DNA from: Komarekiella atlantica HA4396-MV6 | GTDB lineage: Bacteria > Cyanobacteriota > Cyanobacteriia > Cyanobacteriales > Nostocaceae | Direction: 5' to 3' | NCBI GenBank assembly: GCA_019359395.1 | Contig: JAHHHK010000005.1 | Location: 186,001 to 250,000 of the forward strand | Length of the DNA: 64,000 nucleotides | In this document: in pieces, positions 54,206-62,434 of the stretch | Position numbering within the stretch: position 1 is the first letter of the stretch | How the letters are laid out: every line of letters begins with the position of its first letter | Made by a program: the position numbers and the translations under genes | The notes under the pieces: model-generated | What the model saw: only the letters and a program-made list of their open reading frames with translations | Databases searched by the model: none | Told to the model about the DNA's origin: nothing

Positions 54206-54669
54206 CGCGAGATTCCTCCTCTATGTCATTTGTCACTCGTCAGTTGTCATCTGTCATTTGTCTTTAGCTAATAACTTGTGGGTAACGCTCCTCACTTTTC
54301 TACTGCTGCGTACACCTACTCTTAAGCAAGCCACAAAGCAGCGTTGACCACACTCAAAAAGAAGATAGCCATTCACCTAGGTTGATACCCTCTTTCTTTA
54401 AAAGTTCTGTTCGGCGGCTTTCACTGCACCCTGCGGGAAGCCCTTCTCTACGAGGGGCTGCGCCAATGGGTGATGCCTCCGGCACGCCTGCCGTAGGATG
54501 CCCGAAGGGCTGTAGGGCGAACGCAGTCCCCTAGATCGGGCTAACCCTCCTTTTCCTGACGGAGACCGGAGGCGAACAGGGCTGACTTACCGCAGAAGCG
54601 TCTACAGACTTATCTCCGTAATGCTAGATTCACCGCACTAGCTCACCAATGACTAATGACTAATGACAT
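54206..54669. other. Structured spacer between ccmL and ccmM
   Basis: 464 bases between ccmL and ccmM. It starts with heptamers of TGTCATT type (about 54222-54262, six units), then a nested GC-rich palindrome area (54420-54560) that includes GGATGCCCGAAGGGCTGTAG, a near copy of 58320-58358 in opposite orientation. It also has three AATGACT heptamers at 54646-54666. No gene was seen. A long folded spacer in an operon may affect the relative output of ccmL and ccmM. Confidence 0.6.
54486..54524. repeat. GGATGCCCGAAGGGCTGTAG repeat copy, in inverse orientation to 58320-58358
   Basis: About 39 bases matching 58320-58358 on the other strand with few differences. Both are part of GC-rich hairpins with the GCCGTAGGATGCCC core. 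Confidence 0.7.
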
Positions 54670-54972
54670 TTACCTATACTGATCTTTTTTGCTATAAATC
54701 AGGCGATCTTCAACGTGAATGGTATCTATTATCGCTACCACCACTGCATCTAATGGACGCTGCTCATTACCAAGAACCTGACGAGCGGCACTGCCACGAC
54801 TGACAAGCACCCACTCATCAACTCCTGCACCAACAGTATCTCCTGCTACTTCGTATTTTGGCAGGATGTTTCCATCTTCATCTACTAATTGCAACAACAG
54901 TAGTTTAACGCCTCTAAGACTTGGATCTTTTTGCGTGCTAACTACTGTGCCACGAACTTTAGCAACTTGCAT
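54670..54972 (-). CDS. ccmL: Carboxysome vertex protein CcmL
   Basis: 100 residues, BMC-P/EutN-CcmL family. Pentamers close the twelve corners of the carboxysome. The pattern is MQVAKVRGTVVSTQKDPSLR, GVKLLLLQLVDEDG, DTVGAGVDEWVLVSRGSAAR and DAVVVAIIDTIHVEDR. ATG starts 6 bases after the ccmK1 stop, so translation is coupled. Upstream are the two CcmK genes. Confidence 0.97.
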   Translation of the reverse strand: MQVAKVRGTVVSTQKDPSLRGVKLLLLQLVDEDGNILPKYEVAGDTVGAGVDEWVLVSRGSAARQVLGNEQRPLDAVVVAIIDTIHVEDRLIYSKKDQYR

Positions 54973-54978
54973 TACAGA

Positions 54979-55323
54979 TTATGGTCTTCTGCCGAAAGGA
55001 CGAATTGCGTTAACGTTTTCCCGGAACTGCTCTACATCTTCGGTATAACGAATTGGCAGGACGTATTCTAAGTTTTCGTGAGGACGAGCAATGATATGGG
55101 TAGACAGCACTTGTCCGCCGTTGACTCGTTTCACTGATTCAACCCCAGCTCCTACTGAAGCTTGTACTTCCGAAACATCCCCTCTGACGATCACTGTAAC
55201 CCGACCGCTACCAATTTTTTCGTAGCCGACTAGGGTAACGCGAGCAGCTTTCACCATCGCGTCAGCAGCTTCCACTACCGCTGGAAAGCCTAGCGTTTCA
55301 ACCATTCCTACTGCGATTGACAT
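54979..55323 (-). CDS. ccmK1: Carboxysome shell protein CcmK (CcmK1-like)
   Basis: 114 residues; one BMC domain ([20 protein letters not shown] to about 95), forming hexamers of the shell facets, with the pore loop [12 protein letters not shown] (KIGSGR). It differs from the upstream copy in a C-terminal extension ([16 protein letters not shown]). Second gene of the operon, 90 bases after ccmK2 and 6 before ccmL. The K1/K2 naming follows position and length. Confidence 0.95.
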   Translation of the reverse strand: MSIAVGMVETLGFPAVVEAADAMVKAARVTLVGYEKIGSGRVTVIVRGDVSEVQASVGAGVESVKRVNGGQVLSTHIIARPHENLEYVLPIRYTEDVEQFRENVNAIRPFGRRP

Positions 55324-55412
55324 TAGTTATAATCCTTGATTAAAGTTTTTAGACCTGAAAAAAGTAACTCTCAGCAAGGCAGAGAGTATTAATTACTTTG
55401 TTTGACCAGTTT

Positions 55413-55721
55413 TTAAGTACGGAACTGTTCCACAGCTTCCGTGTAACGAATCGGCAAGACGTATTCCAGGTTCTCGTGGGGACGAGCAATGATATGAGTA
55501 GATAAAACTTCACCACCATTTACTCTTCTTGCCGCCTCAACCCCAGCTGCAACTGAGGCTTGCACTTCGGATACATCTCCCCGCACAATTACGGTGACGC
55601 GAGCGCTACCAATTTTTTCGTATCCTACCAAAGTTACACGTGCGGCTTTCACCATCGCATCAGCAGCTTCCACTACTGCCGGAAAGCCCTTAGTTTCAAT
55701 CATTCCAACTGCAATTGGCAT
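55413..55721 (-). CDS. ccmK2: Carboxysome shell protein CcmK (CcmK2-like)
   Basis: 102 residues; major hexameric facet protein. The BMC domain starts [20 protein letters not shown], with pore loop [13 protein letters not shown]. It is the first gene of the minus-strand ccm operon; the ATG at 55721 has TAGGAG eight bases ahead. The intergenic DNA towards ndhF4 should hold both promoters. Confidence 0.97.
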   Translation of the reverse strand: MPIAVGMIETKGFPAVVEAADAMVKAARVTLVGYEKIGSARVTVIVRGDVSEVQASVAAGVEAARRVNGGEVLSTHIIARPHENLEYVLPIRYTEAVEQFRT

Positions 55722-56375
55722 CGCAGAACTCCTACAAAATTAATCCAATCAGTACTGTGGCTTGAAAATTGTGACGAGGAAGCTCATCTTGAGCTACAAA
55801 AACGCTTCCAAACTAAGCATAGGAAAGCTTGGCGTTCTTGGCAATATAAATTAGTATAATAGTTTATAATAAAAAAGTTTTAAAAAACTTAACAAAAATT
55901 TATGGCGGGGTTCTGCTTAATTGGAGTTCAACAATTCCTAGAGCAGTCGCTTATGCTTTATAATTTCTTTATTACATTTACAAAACGACATTCATAACCA
56001 AGACTATTCCTGTCTGTCGAGGGACGATTAAGGGCTGTATATCATGCTATCTCTGTCTTTCCTCAGTTTTCCTATTTGAGCAATGACTTAGTGAAAAATG
56101 CATAATTTTTTCAAATATATCGTATAAAGTTCTCTGCTAAAAGTAGAAATATAAATTTATAAATGGAGATGATGTAACAAAGTGAAATGCTTTTAAGTAC
56201 GTAAATTTATATTCAATTAAACCTTAATAGGGTAATTTAAAGTAAAAATACTCATGCAATATTAGGTTAAAAATAATTAATAAAACATGGATTTTGAACA
56301 AGTTATTTTTTTAGTAAGGGATGCTTTAAAATCTGTTTTAAAAAAACCAAAACTGAGTCGTCAAAGGAAATTTAA
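55722..56375. other. Divergent control region of ccmK2 and ndhF4
   Basis: About 650 AT-rich bases with the outward promoters of the ccm operon and the ndhF4 operon. Several TTA-N(6-8)-TAA-like elements (for example TTAATAGGGTAA near 56226) could be LysR sites, but AT-richness makes them weak evidence. Two small frames are noted as findings: a plus-strand stretch to 55859 with EEAHLELQKRFQTKHRKAWR and a 30-codon frame overlapping the ndhF4 start. No repeat of the dispersed families was seen. Confidence 0.5.
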
Positions 56376-58232
56376 ATGAATCAATTTCTCTTCTTAACAA
56401 GTTGGTGGGTACCTTTTTATAGCTTGATAGGTGCGCTTTTAACATTGCCGTGGGGAATGGGGATAATTCAGCGTACAGGGCCAAGACCTGCGGTATATTT
56501 CAACTTGTTGACGACCGTTTTGGCTTTTGCTCACAGCCTATTGGTATTTACAAATATCTGGGACAGAGAACCAGAAAACTTAGTTATTAGCTGGTTTAAA
56601 GCGGCGGACTTAGATTTATCCTTTTCCTTGGAACTCTCGCCAGTCAGTATTGGAGCAATTGTTTTAATTACGGGGTTAAGTCTGTTAGCGCAAGTTTATG
56701 CCCTAGGTTACATGGAAAAGGACTGGTCGTTGGCACGTTTTTTTGCCCTGTTCGGGCTTTTTGAAGCGGCCCTGAGTGGTTTAGCAATTAGTGACTCTTT
56801 GTTTCTCAGCTATGCCTTTTTGGAAGTATTGACGCTTTCGACTTACTTGCTTGTGGGATTTTGGTATGCTCAACCGCTAGTGGTGACGGCGGCGCGGGAT
56901 GCGTTTTTAACCAAGCGGGTAGGAGACTTGTTGTTGCTAATGGGTGTAGTGACGCTTTCTACTTTGGCAGGCAGTTTGAACTTCTCTGATTTATATGAGT
57001 GGGCGCAAACAGCTAACTTAAGCCCAGTGACATCAACATTATTGGGATTGGCTTTGATTGCGGGGCCTGCCGGTAAATGTGCTCAATTCCCTCTACATTT
57101 GTGGTTAGACGAGGCGATGGAAGGGCCCAACCCTGCCTCAGTACTGCGAAACTCACTGGTAGTAGCTGGTGGTGCTTATCTACTGTATAAGCTTCAACCA
57201 ATCTTAGCTCTATCACCAGTTACCTTAAATACCTTGGTGGTCATGGGTACGGTGACAACAATTGGTGCAACATTAGTATCCATAGCGCAAATTGACATTA
57301 AGCGATCGCTATCTCATTCCACCAGTGCATATATGGGTTTAGTGTTCCTGGCGGTAGGATTACAGCAGGGGGGTGTAGCCCTAATGTTGTTGTTAACTCA
57401 TGCGATCGCCAAAGCATTACTATTCATGAGTTCAGGTTCAGTAATATACACTACTAGCACTCAAGACCTAACAGAAATGGGCGGGTTGTGGTCACGGATG
57501 CCAGCTACCACCACTGCTTTTGTTGTTGGTTCAGCGGGGATGGTAACACTGCTACCACTGGGAAGTTTCTGGGCAATGTTAGCATGGGCTGACGGTTTTG
57601 TAAATATTAGCCCTTGGGTGATTGGGGTTTTAATACTGGTCAATGGATTGACAGCATTGAATTTGACCAGAGTATTTAGATTAGTCTTCTGGGGGAAACC
57701 GCAACAGAAAACCCGCCGGACTCCAGAAGTTGGTTGGCAAATGGCATTACCAATGGTGTCCTTGACTATTGTGACTCTGCTACTACCCCTAATGCTACAG
57801 CAATGGTACTTGTTACCCGATTGGGAGAGTATTAATTGGTATGTGGTGTTAGTGTTGTTTTCTTCTACGGTGTTGGGCGTAGGCATAGGGGCTACAGTTT
57901 ATCTGCACAAAGCCTGGTCAAGATCTAGGATACTGGCATGGAGATTTGTGCAAGACTTATTGGGTTATGATTTTTACATTGATCGCGTTTATCGATTGAC
58001 AGTAGTGACTGTAGTAGCACTGCTTTCTAAAATTTCAGCTTGGAGCGATCGCTATTTAGTTGACGGTCTAGTAAACTTAGTTGGTTTTGCAACAATTCTC
58101 AGTGGCCAAAGTTTAAAATACAGCATTTCTGGTCAATCCCAGGGATATATGTTGACTATCCTAGCGGTCGTTAGCATCCTGGGTTTTTTCATCAGCTGGT
58201 CATTGGGTTTATTAGATAAATTACCTTTTTAA
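56376..58232 (+). CDS. ndhF4: NDH-1 subunit NdhF4 (CO2 uptake)
   Basis: 618 residues, proton-pumping membrane subunit of the NAD(P)H dehydrogenase-like complex used for CO2 uptake (NDH-1MS' with CupB). About 15-16 membrane helices. Family marks are HLWLDEAMEGPNPASVLRNS and FPLHLW, the broken-helix lysine/histidine regions SLSHSTSAYMGLVFLAVGL and LLTHAIAKALLFMSSGSVIY. ATG 56376 has AAAGGAAA about six bases upstream, so it can initiate alone. It heads ndhF4-ndhD4-cupB, divergent from the ccm operon. NdhF3/F4 cannot be told fully by eye; the CupB-type third gene and the neighbours favour F4. Confidence 0.92.
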   Translation: MNQFLFLTSWWVPFYSLIGALLTLPWGMGIIQRTGPRPAVYFNLLTTVLAFAHSLLVFTNIWDREPENLVISWFKAADLDLSFSLELSPVSIGAIVLITGLSLLAQVYALGYMEKDWSLARFFALFGLFEAALSGLAISDSLFLSYAFLEVLTLSTYLLVGFWYAQPLVVTAARDAFLTKRVGDLLLLMGVVTLSTLAGSLNFSDLYEWAQTANLSPVTSTLLGLALIAGPAGKCAQFPLHLWLDEAMEGPNPASVLRNSLVVAGGAYLLYKLQPILALSPVTLNTLVVMGTVTTIGATLVSIAQIDIKRSLSHSTSAYMGLVFLAVGLQQGGVALMLLLTHAIAKALLFMSSGSVIYTTSTQDLTEMGGLWSRMPATTTAFVVGSAGMVTLLPLGSFWAMLAWADGFVNISPWVIGVLILVNGLTALNLTRVFRLVFWGKPQQKTRRTPEVGWQMALPMVSLTIVTLLLPLMLQQWYLLPDWESINWYVVLVLFSSTVLGVGIGATVYLHKAWSRSRILAWRFVQDLLGYDFYIDRVYRLTVVTVVALLSKISAWSDRYLVDGLVNLVGFATILSGQSLKYSISGQSQGYMLTILAVVSILGFFISWSLGLLDKLPF

Positions 58233-58298
58233 TAGTGCAGAGTTGGGAGTTGAGGAGACAGGAGTAATGTATTTTGCTTCCTCTATGCTCCACGGCAG

Positions 58299-58421
58299 TT
58301 GCTAGACTTGGGGTCTCCCCATCGCCCTACAGCCCTTTGGGCATCCTACGGCGGGCGTCTCTCTTTGGGAGAAGACCGCACTGCCTCCCCTGCTCCCCAT
58401 ATTCCCCCTACCTATTTGCTT
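58299..58421. repeat. Dispersed palindrome and C-rich tract upstream of ndhD4
   Basis: A repeat at 58320-58358 (CCCTACAGCCCTTTGGGCAT, then CCTACGGCGGGCG) is the near-identical inverse of 54486-54524. It is followed by a CCCCTGCTCCCCATATTCCC tract. The frame before the ndhD4 ATG is open across it, but the encoded residues do not resemble NdhD. Confidence 0.65.
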
Positions 58422-59927
58422 ATGCTTAGTGCTTTGATTTTGCTGCCGTTGTTAGGTGCGGCTTTAATTGGTTTCTGGCCCTCTGACATCAGTGGGAAAT
58501 TTGCCCGTGGGTTAGCTTTAGTCGTTGCTAGCATCACTTTTTTGTGGACAGTTGTAATAGCAACTCAGTTCCATCCAGGAGAGGTCACTCAACAATTTGC
58601 TGAGTCTCTGCCCTGGATCGAGGTTTTAGGCTTGAATTATAATTTGGGAGTAGATGGCTTATCTTTACCGTTGCTGGTTTTGAATGGACTATTAACTTGT
58701 ATTGCGATCTACAGCAGTGATGAATCTCTTCAACGTCCTAAATTTTATTACTCTTTGATATTACTGTTAAGTGTTGGAGTGACTGGAGCTTTTCTAGCAC
58801 AGGATTTACTGCTATTTTTCCTGTTTTACGAACTGGAACTAATACCACTGTATCTGTTGATAGCCATTTGGGGTGGTGCAAAGCGGGGTTATGCTGCTAC
58901 GAAATTTCTGATTTACACTGCCGTTTCTGGAATTCTGATTTTAGCAAGTTTCCTCGGCATAGTTTGGCTGAGTGGTGGTTCTAACTTTGCATTAGCAACT
59001 TTAAATACTAAGACTCTACCTTTAGCCACACAGCTATTACTGCTAGGGGGGATTTTAGTGGGTTTTGGGATTAAGATTCCTTTAGTTCCCTTCCATACTT
59101 GGTTGCCAGATGCTCACGTCGAAGCTTCCACACCGATTTCTGTGCTGTTGGCTGGGGTACTGTTGAAGTTGGGAACTTATGGCTTACTGCGATTTGGCAT
59201 GAACTTGTTGCCAGAAGCTTGGAATTATCTGGCTCCTTGGTTGGCAACTTGGGCGGTAGTAAGTGTACTATATGGTGCATCCTGCGCGATCGCTCAAACC
59301 GATATGAAAAAGATGGTGGCATATAGTTCCATTGGACATATGGGCTACGTGCTTTTAGCCGCTGCATCTGATACACCTTTAAGTGTATTGGGCACTGTCA
59401 TGCAAATGATTAGCCACGGCTTGATTTCTGCAATGCTATTTTTGTTGGTGGGGGTTGTGTATAAAAAAGCTGGCAGCCGTGATTTAGAAGTCGTCCGCGG
59501 ACTGCTGAACCCAGAAAGAGGTCTGCCGGTAATTGGTAGCTTAATGATTGTGGGAGTTATGGCCAGTGCTGGGACACCAGGAATGGTAGGATTTATTTCG
59601 GAATTCATTATTTTTCGAGGCAGTTTTCCCGTTTTTCCAGTGCAAACTCTGCTGTGCATGATTGGTACTGGTTTAACTGCGGTTTATTTCTTACTTCTTC
59701 TCAATCGCGCCTTTTTTGGGCGCTTGTCTGCACAAGTTACCAACTTACCACGGGTGTATTGGAGCGATCGCGCCCCGGCTTTAGTTTTAGCTGTAATAAT
59801 TGTAATTTTTGGTATCCAACCAGCTTGGTTATCGCGCTGGACTGAACCAACAATCACAGCAATGATAAATACACAAAACGTAGTGGCAACGGTGTCTTTG
59901 GATAAGACAATCAAGGCTGGAGACTAG
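58422..59927 (+). CDS. ndhD4: NDH-1 subunit NdhD4 (CO2 uptake)
   Basis: About 501 residues, a proton-pumping antiporter-like membrane subunit. ATG at 58422 starts MLSALILLPLLGAALIGFWP. The conserved segments are LYLLIAIWGG, GIKIPLVPFHTWLPDAHVEA, STPISVLLAGVLLKLGTYGL, YGASCAIAQTDMKKMVAYSS, IGHMGYVLLA and ISHGLISAMLFLLVGVVY. It pairs with NdhF4 in the CupB-type NDH-1 complex. It follows ndhF4 after 189 bases that hold a dispersed repeat. Confidence 0.93.
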   Translation: MLSALILLPLLGAALIGFWPSDISGKFARGLALVVASITFLWTVVIATQFHPGEVTQQFAESLPWIEVLGLNYNLGVDGLSLPLLVLNGLLTCIAIYSSDESLQRPKFYYSLILLLSVGVTGAFLAQDLLLFFLFYELELIPLYLLIAIWGGAKRGYAATKFLIYTAVSGILILASFLGIVWLSGGSNFALATLNTKTLPLATQLLLLGGILVGFGIKIPLVPFHTWLPDAHVEASTPISVLLAGVLLKLGTYGLLRFGMNLLPEAWNYLAPWLATWAVVSVLYGASCAIAQTDMKKMVAYSSIGHMGYVLLAAASDTPLSVLGTVMQMISHGLISAMLFLLVGVVYKKAGSRDLEVVRGLLNPERGLPVIGSLMIVGVMASAGTPGMVGFISEFIIFRGSFPVFPVQTLLCMIGTGLTAVYFLLLLNRAFFGRLSAQVTNLPRVYWSDRAPALVLAVIIVIFGIQPAWLSRWTEPTITAMINTQNVVATVSLDKTIKAGD

Positions 59928-59945
59928 GGACTTTTAACAGTAATC

Positions 59946-60113
59946 AGTAAACAGTAAACAGTTCTCAGTCAAGATAATTGGGTTTAAAGAAAACCACTAT
60001 ATCGGCGATCACCTCTAACTGAAAACTAATAACTGAAAGTCAATTAGTGGCAGGCGCTATCTGGCGTTTATCTACCCCTGACCAAACGCCGTGATAACTG
60101 TTTACTGTTTACT
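59946..60113. repeat. Inverted heptamer-repeat pair between ndhD4 and cupB
   Basis: Left arm AGTAAACAGTAAACAGTT (59946-59963) and right arm AACTGTTTACTGTTTACT (60096-60113) are exact complements, each made of repeated heptamers (CAGTAAA; TACTGTT). They flank 132 bases. The two arms could fold the ndhD4-cupB spacer into a long hairpin. Confidence 0.75.
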
Positions 60114-60164
60114 GTTCACTGATTTAACAATACCCCAATCCCTATTATTTTTGGAGAACTGGCA

Positions 60165-61310
60165 ATGGTAAATATTAAAAAGAAACCTGCTAATAATCCC
60201 CTAGCTGAGTATATTGAGCGGTTACAAAAAGGGGAAGCATTAGTTCCTGATAGTCCAGAAAATGTGCTGGAAGTAGTTGGTATTCTTAAAAGCTATGGCG
60301 TAGTTTTAGATGCATATTCCAAAAATCTTATTTATATTGCTGAACATCAATTTTTAATATTTTTTCCATTTTTTAAATATTTTAATGGAGAATTTTCTTT
60401 CAAAAAATTACTCCGCCACTGGTGGCATGACCGCATTAATTTCGAGTATGCTGAGTATTGCCTGAAATCAATGCTGTGGCACGGTGGCGGTGGACTAGAT
60501 ACATATTTAGATACACCAGAATTTCAACAGAGAGCGCAAGCTGTTATCGACGCTAAGTTTAAAAATAATCCCTTAATTCTGGGCATTAACCAATTGTTTC
60601 CAGACTTCCTAACAGAACAGTTACGTGTCTCTGCTTACTATACTGGGTTAGGTCAGTTCTGGCGAGTTATGGCTGATATTTTCCTTACCCTATCAGACTA
60701 TTACGACCAAGGAAAAATAAAGTCAATTCCCGACGTTGTAGACCACATTAAAGCAGGGTTGGTAGCAAGTGCATCAAAGCCAATTACCTATGCTGTCAAA
60801 GTTAAGGATAAAGATTATGAAATCATTCCCAAAAGTGTTGGTTTAACCTTTTTAGCAGATACAGCAATACCTTATGTAGAAGCGATTTTCTTTCGGGGAA
60901 CTCCTTTTCACGGCACAGTTTCATACAATGCCCAAGCATATCAAATTTCTCCAGATCAAAGTCGATTTCAGTATGGTGCATTGTATGCCGATCCTTTGCC
61001 TATTGGCAGTGCGGGTATTCCTCCCACATTGCTGATGCAGGATATGCGTCACTATCTTCCAGAATATTTGCACGAAATTTACCGTCGCAGTCTTCGGGGT
61101 GAAGATGATTTGCGGGTAAAAATTTGTATGAGTTTCCAAAAATCGATGTTTTGTGTGACAACAGCGACGATTTTAGGACTAATGCCTCATCCTATGGATA
61201 CCAAAGATCCATCTGAGCAAAATACGAATCGAGTTTATTTAGAAAAGTGGATGGCTAGATTTGTGACTTCGCGCTTGAAGGAAGTTAACGATATAAATAG
61301 TAATGGATGA
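60165..61310 (+). CDS. cupB: CO2 hydration protein CupB
   Basis: 381 residues; the CupA/CupB (ChpY/ChpX) family, peripheral subunit of the CO2-uptake NDH-1 complex that converts CO2 to HCO3- coupled to electron transport. Family segments are QFLIFFPFFKYFNGEFSFKK, LLRHWWHDRINFEYAEYCLK, MLWHGGGGLDTYLDT and YLPEYLHEIYRRSLRGEDDL. Good ribosome site GGAGAAC before ATG 60165. The company of ndhF4 and ndhD4 and the whole-length likeness to the constitutive type favour CupB over CupA. Convergent with ecaB. Confidence 0.92.
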   Translation: MVNIKKKPANNPLAEYIERLQKGEALVPDSPENVLEVVGILKSYGVVLDAYSKNLIYIAEHQFLIFFPFFKYFNGEFSFKKLLRHWWHDRINFEYAEYCLKSMLWHGGGGLDTYLDTPEFQQRAQAVIDAKFKNNPLILGINQLFPDFLTEQLRVSAYYTGLGQFWRVMADIFLTLSDYYDQGKIKSIPDVVDHIKAGLVASASKPITYAVKVKDKDYEIIPKSVGLTFLADTAIPYVEAIFFRGTPFHGTVSYNAQAYQISPDQSRFQYGALYADPLPIGSAGIPPTLLMQDMRHYLPEYLHEIYRRSLRGEDDLRVKICMSFQKSMFCVTTATILGLMPHPMDTKDPSEQNTNRVYLEKWMARFVTSRLKEVNDINSNG

Positions 61311-61352
61311 TAAGATTAGGAGTTAAGAGCTAGTAACTCAAAACTCCGTTCT

Positions 61353-62093
61353 TTAAACGATAGTTACTTCCCCAGTATCAAGATCGTAACGTCCACCTAC
61401 AATTTTCAGTGTACCTGCCTGCATCAGTTGACCTAAAAGCGTTGAATTTTCCTGCAATCTTTCAACTTGATATTGAACATTTGCTACGACTGCATTTTCA
61501 ACTGGATCACCCGGTTTGTCTTTGACCTTAGCCATTGCTGGTTTGATAGCCTTGACAAAAGTACCAATTTGACCAGGGAGTGACTCACCTTTTACTGATG
61601 CTGTGACTGCACCACATCTTTCATGACCTAGCACCATAATTAGGGGAGTGCCTAATAACACTGCGGCATATTCAATGCTACCAAGCGCTTCCGGTATCAC
61701 AATATTCCCAGCAATCCGAATGTCGAATAAATCACCAATTCCTTGGTCAAATAAAATTTCCGCAGATACCCGCGAATCAGCGCAGCTCAGTATAGTCGCA
61801 AATGGATGCTGCGCTTGGGCGACTTCTTGCAAACGTGTTCGAGTTTGATGGGGATATTCACGCTTTTGCTGCACAAACCGCTGATTTCCGTCCAGCAATC
61901 TTTTGAGTGCTGCATCAGGACTAACAGGCTCAGTATCTTGTGCAACCGCAGCGATCGCAGATTGAGTATAGCAAAGCACACTACTTATAGTAGTAGCTGC
62001 GATGCCTACAGCGGGCGTAGCCATCGCAACTCCACCAAAACCCGCTAGCTTTAAAAGTTTGCGCCTACCAATAAATCCATTAATTCGACTCAT
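61353..62093 (-). CDS. ecaB: Tat-exported beta-carbonic anhydrase (EcaB-like)
   Basis: 246 residues from ATG 62093, whose GCAGGAAAA ribosome site is about seven bases upstream. Twin-arginine signal: SRINGFIGRRKLLKLAGFGG, then a hydrophobic core with MATPAVGIAATT and cleavage near AIA-AVAQD. Mature beta-CA: zinc ligands Cys104 and His157/Cys160 (CADSR, GHERC), with Asp106/Arg108. The enzyme interconverts CO2 and HCO3- outside the plasma membrane. It is the last gene of sbtA-sbtB-ecaB. The sequence coding MATPAVGI is a dispersed repeat copy. Some family members lack detectable activity, but the active-site residues here are complete. Confidence 0.93.
   Translation of the reverse strand: MSRINGFIGRRKLLKLAGFGGVAMATPAVGIAATTISSVLCYTQSAIAAVAQDTEPVSPDAALKRLLDGNQRFVQQKREYPHQTRTRLQEVAQAQHPFATILSCADSRVSAEILFDQGIGDLFDIRIAGNIVIPEALGSIEYAAVLLGTPLIMVLGHERCGAVTASVKGESLPGQIGTFVKAIKPAMAKVKDKPGDPVENAVVANVQYQVERLQENSTLLGQLMQAGTLKIVGGRYDLDTGEVTIV
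61999..62027. repeat. Dispersed repeat in frame inside the ecaB signal peptide
   Basis: GCGATGCCTAC and GTAGCCATCGC are near-perfect complements (one mismatch) around AGCGGGC. It is a variant of the 10416-10444 and 1624-1646 element. Here it is translated on the minus strand as VAMATPAVGIAA. Confidence 0.7.
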
Positions 62094-62133
62094 AAATATT
62101 TTCCTGCAAGGTGAACGATCCAGCGACACATCA

Positions 62134-62430
62134 TTAAAGAGACGCAACACACCGCACAGATCTAATCTCTATTGCATCAGAGAGATAACATGTACCCCCA
62201 AACTTATTCAGAATAGGTCTGATGATTTCCAAAACAGGTTTGGCTTGATCTGGTAGGCAAAAAGCTATTATATAAACATTATCAAGCTCTGTAGTTTCTC
62301 CATGCGGGCTTCTGCCTGCCACATTCCGAATTATGGTATGTCCATGCACACCTGCTTTATCTAAGCCGTCTAATATTTTTGCTAGTTCAACGGCATTGGC
62401 GATAATTTCTATTCTTTTTACTGAGTGCAT
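62134..62430 (-). CDS. sbtB: PII-like regulator SbtB
   Basis: 98 residues; PII-like trimer that binds cAMP/AMP-type nucleotides and the bicarbonate transporter SbtA. Visible parts are SVKRIEIIANAVELAKILDG, a variable T-loop region (RNVAGRSPHGETTELDNVYI) and the last strand NKFGGTCYLSDAIEIRSVR. It is short and lacks the C-terminal redox loop (CGPEGC) present in some other SbtB proteins. ATG lies four bases after the sbtA stop, so translation is coupled; ecaB follows closely. Identity rests on partner and pattern. Confidence 0.85.
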   Translation of the reverse strand: MHSVKRIEIIANAVELAKILDGLDKAGVHGHTIIRNVAGRSPHGETTELDNVYIIAFCLPDQAKPVLEIIRPILNKFGGTCYLSDAIEIRSVRCVASL

Positions 62431-62434
62431 AATC

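Noticed and set aside
55560-55859. 99-residue plus-strand frame opposite ccmK2
   Set aside because: Most of it is antisense to ccmK2; only the tail after 55735 is worth a second look and is listed as a finding.
56140-56290. TTA-N-TAA boxes as CmpR sites
   Set aside because: The region is so AT-rich that such boxes occur by chance; binding data would be needed.
58299-58421. Upstream extension of ndhD4
   Set aside because: It reads through a dispersed repeat; the residues are not NdhD-like.
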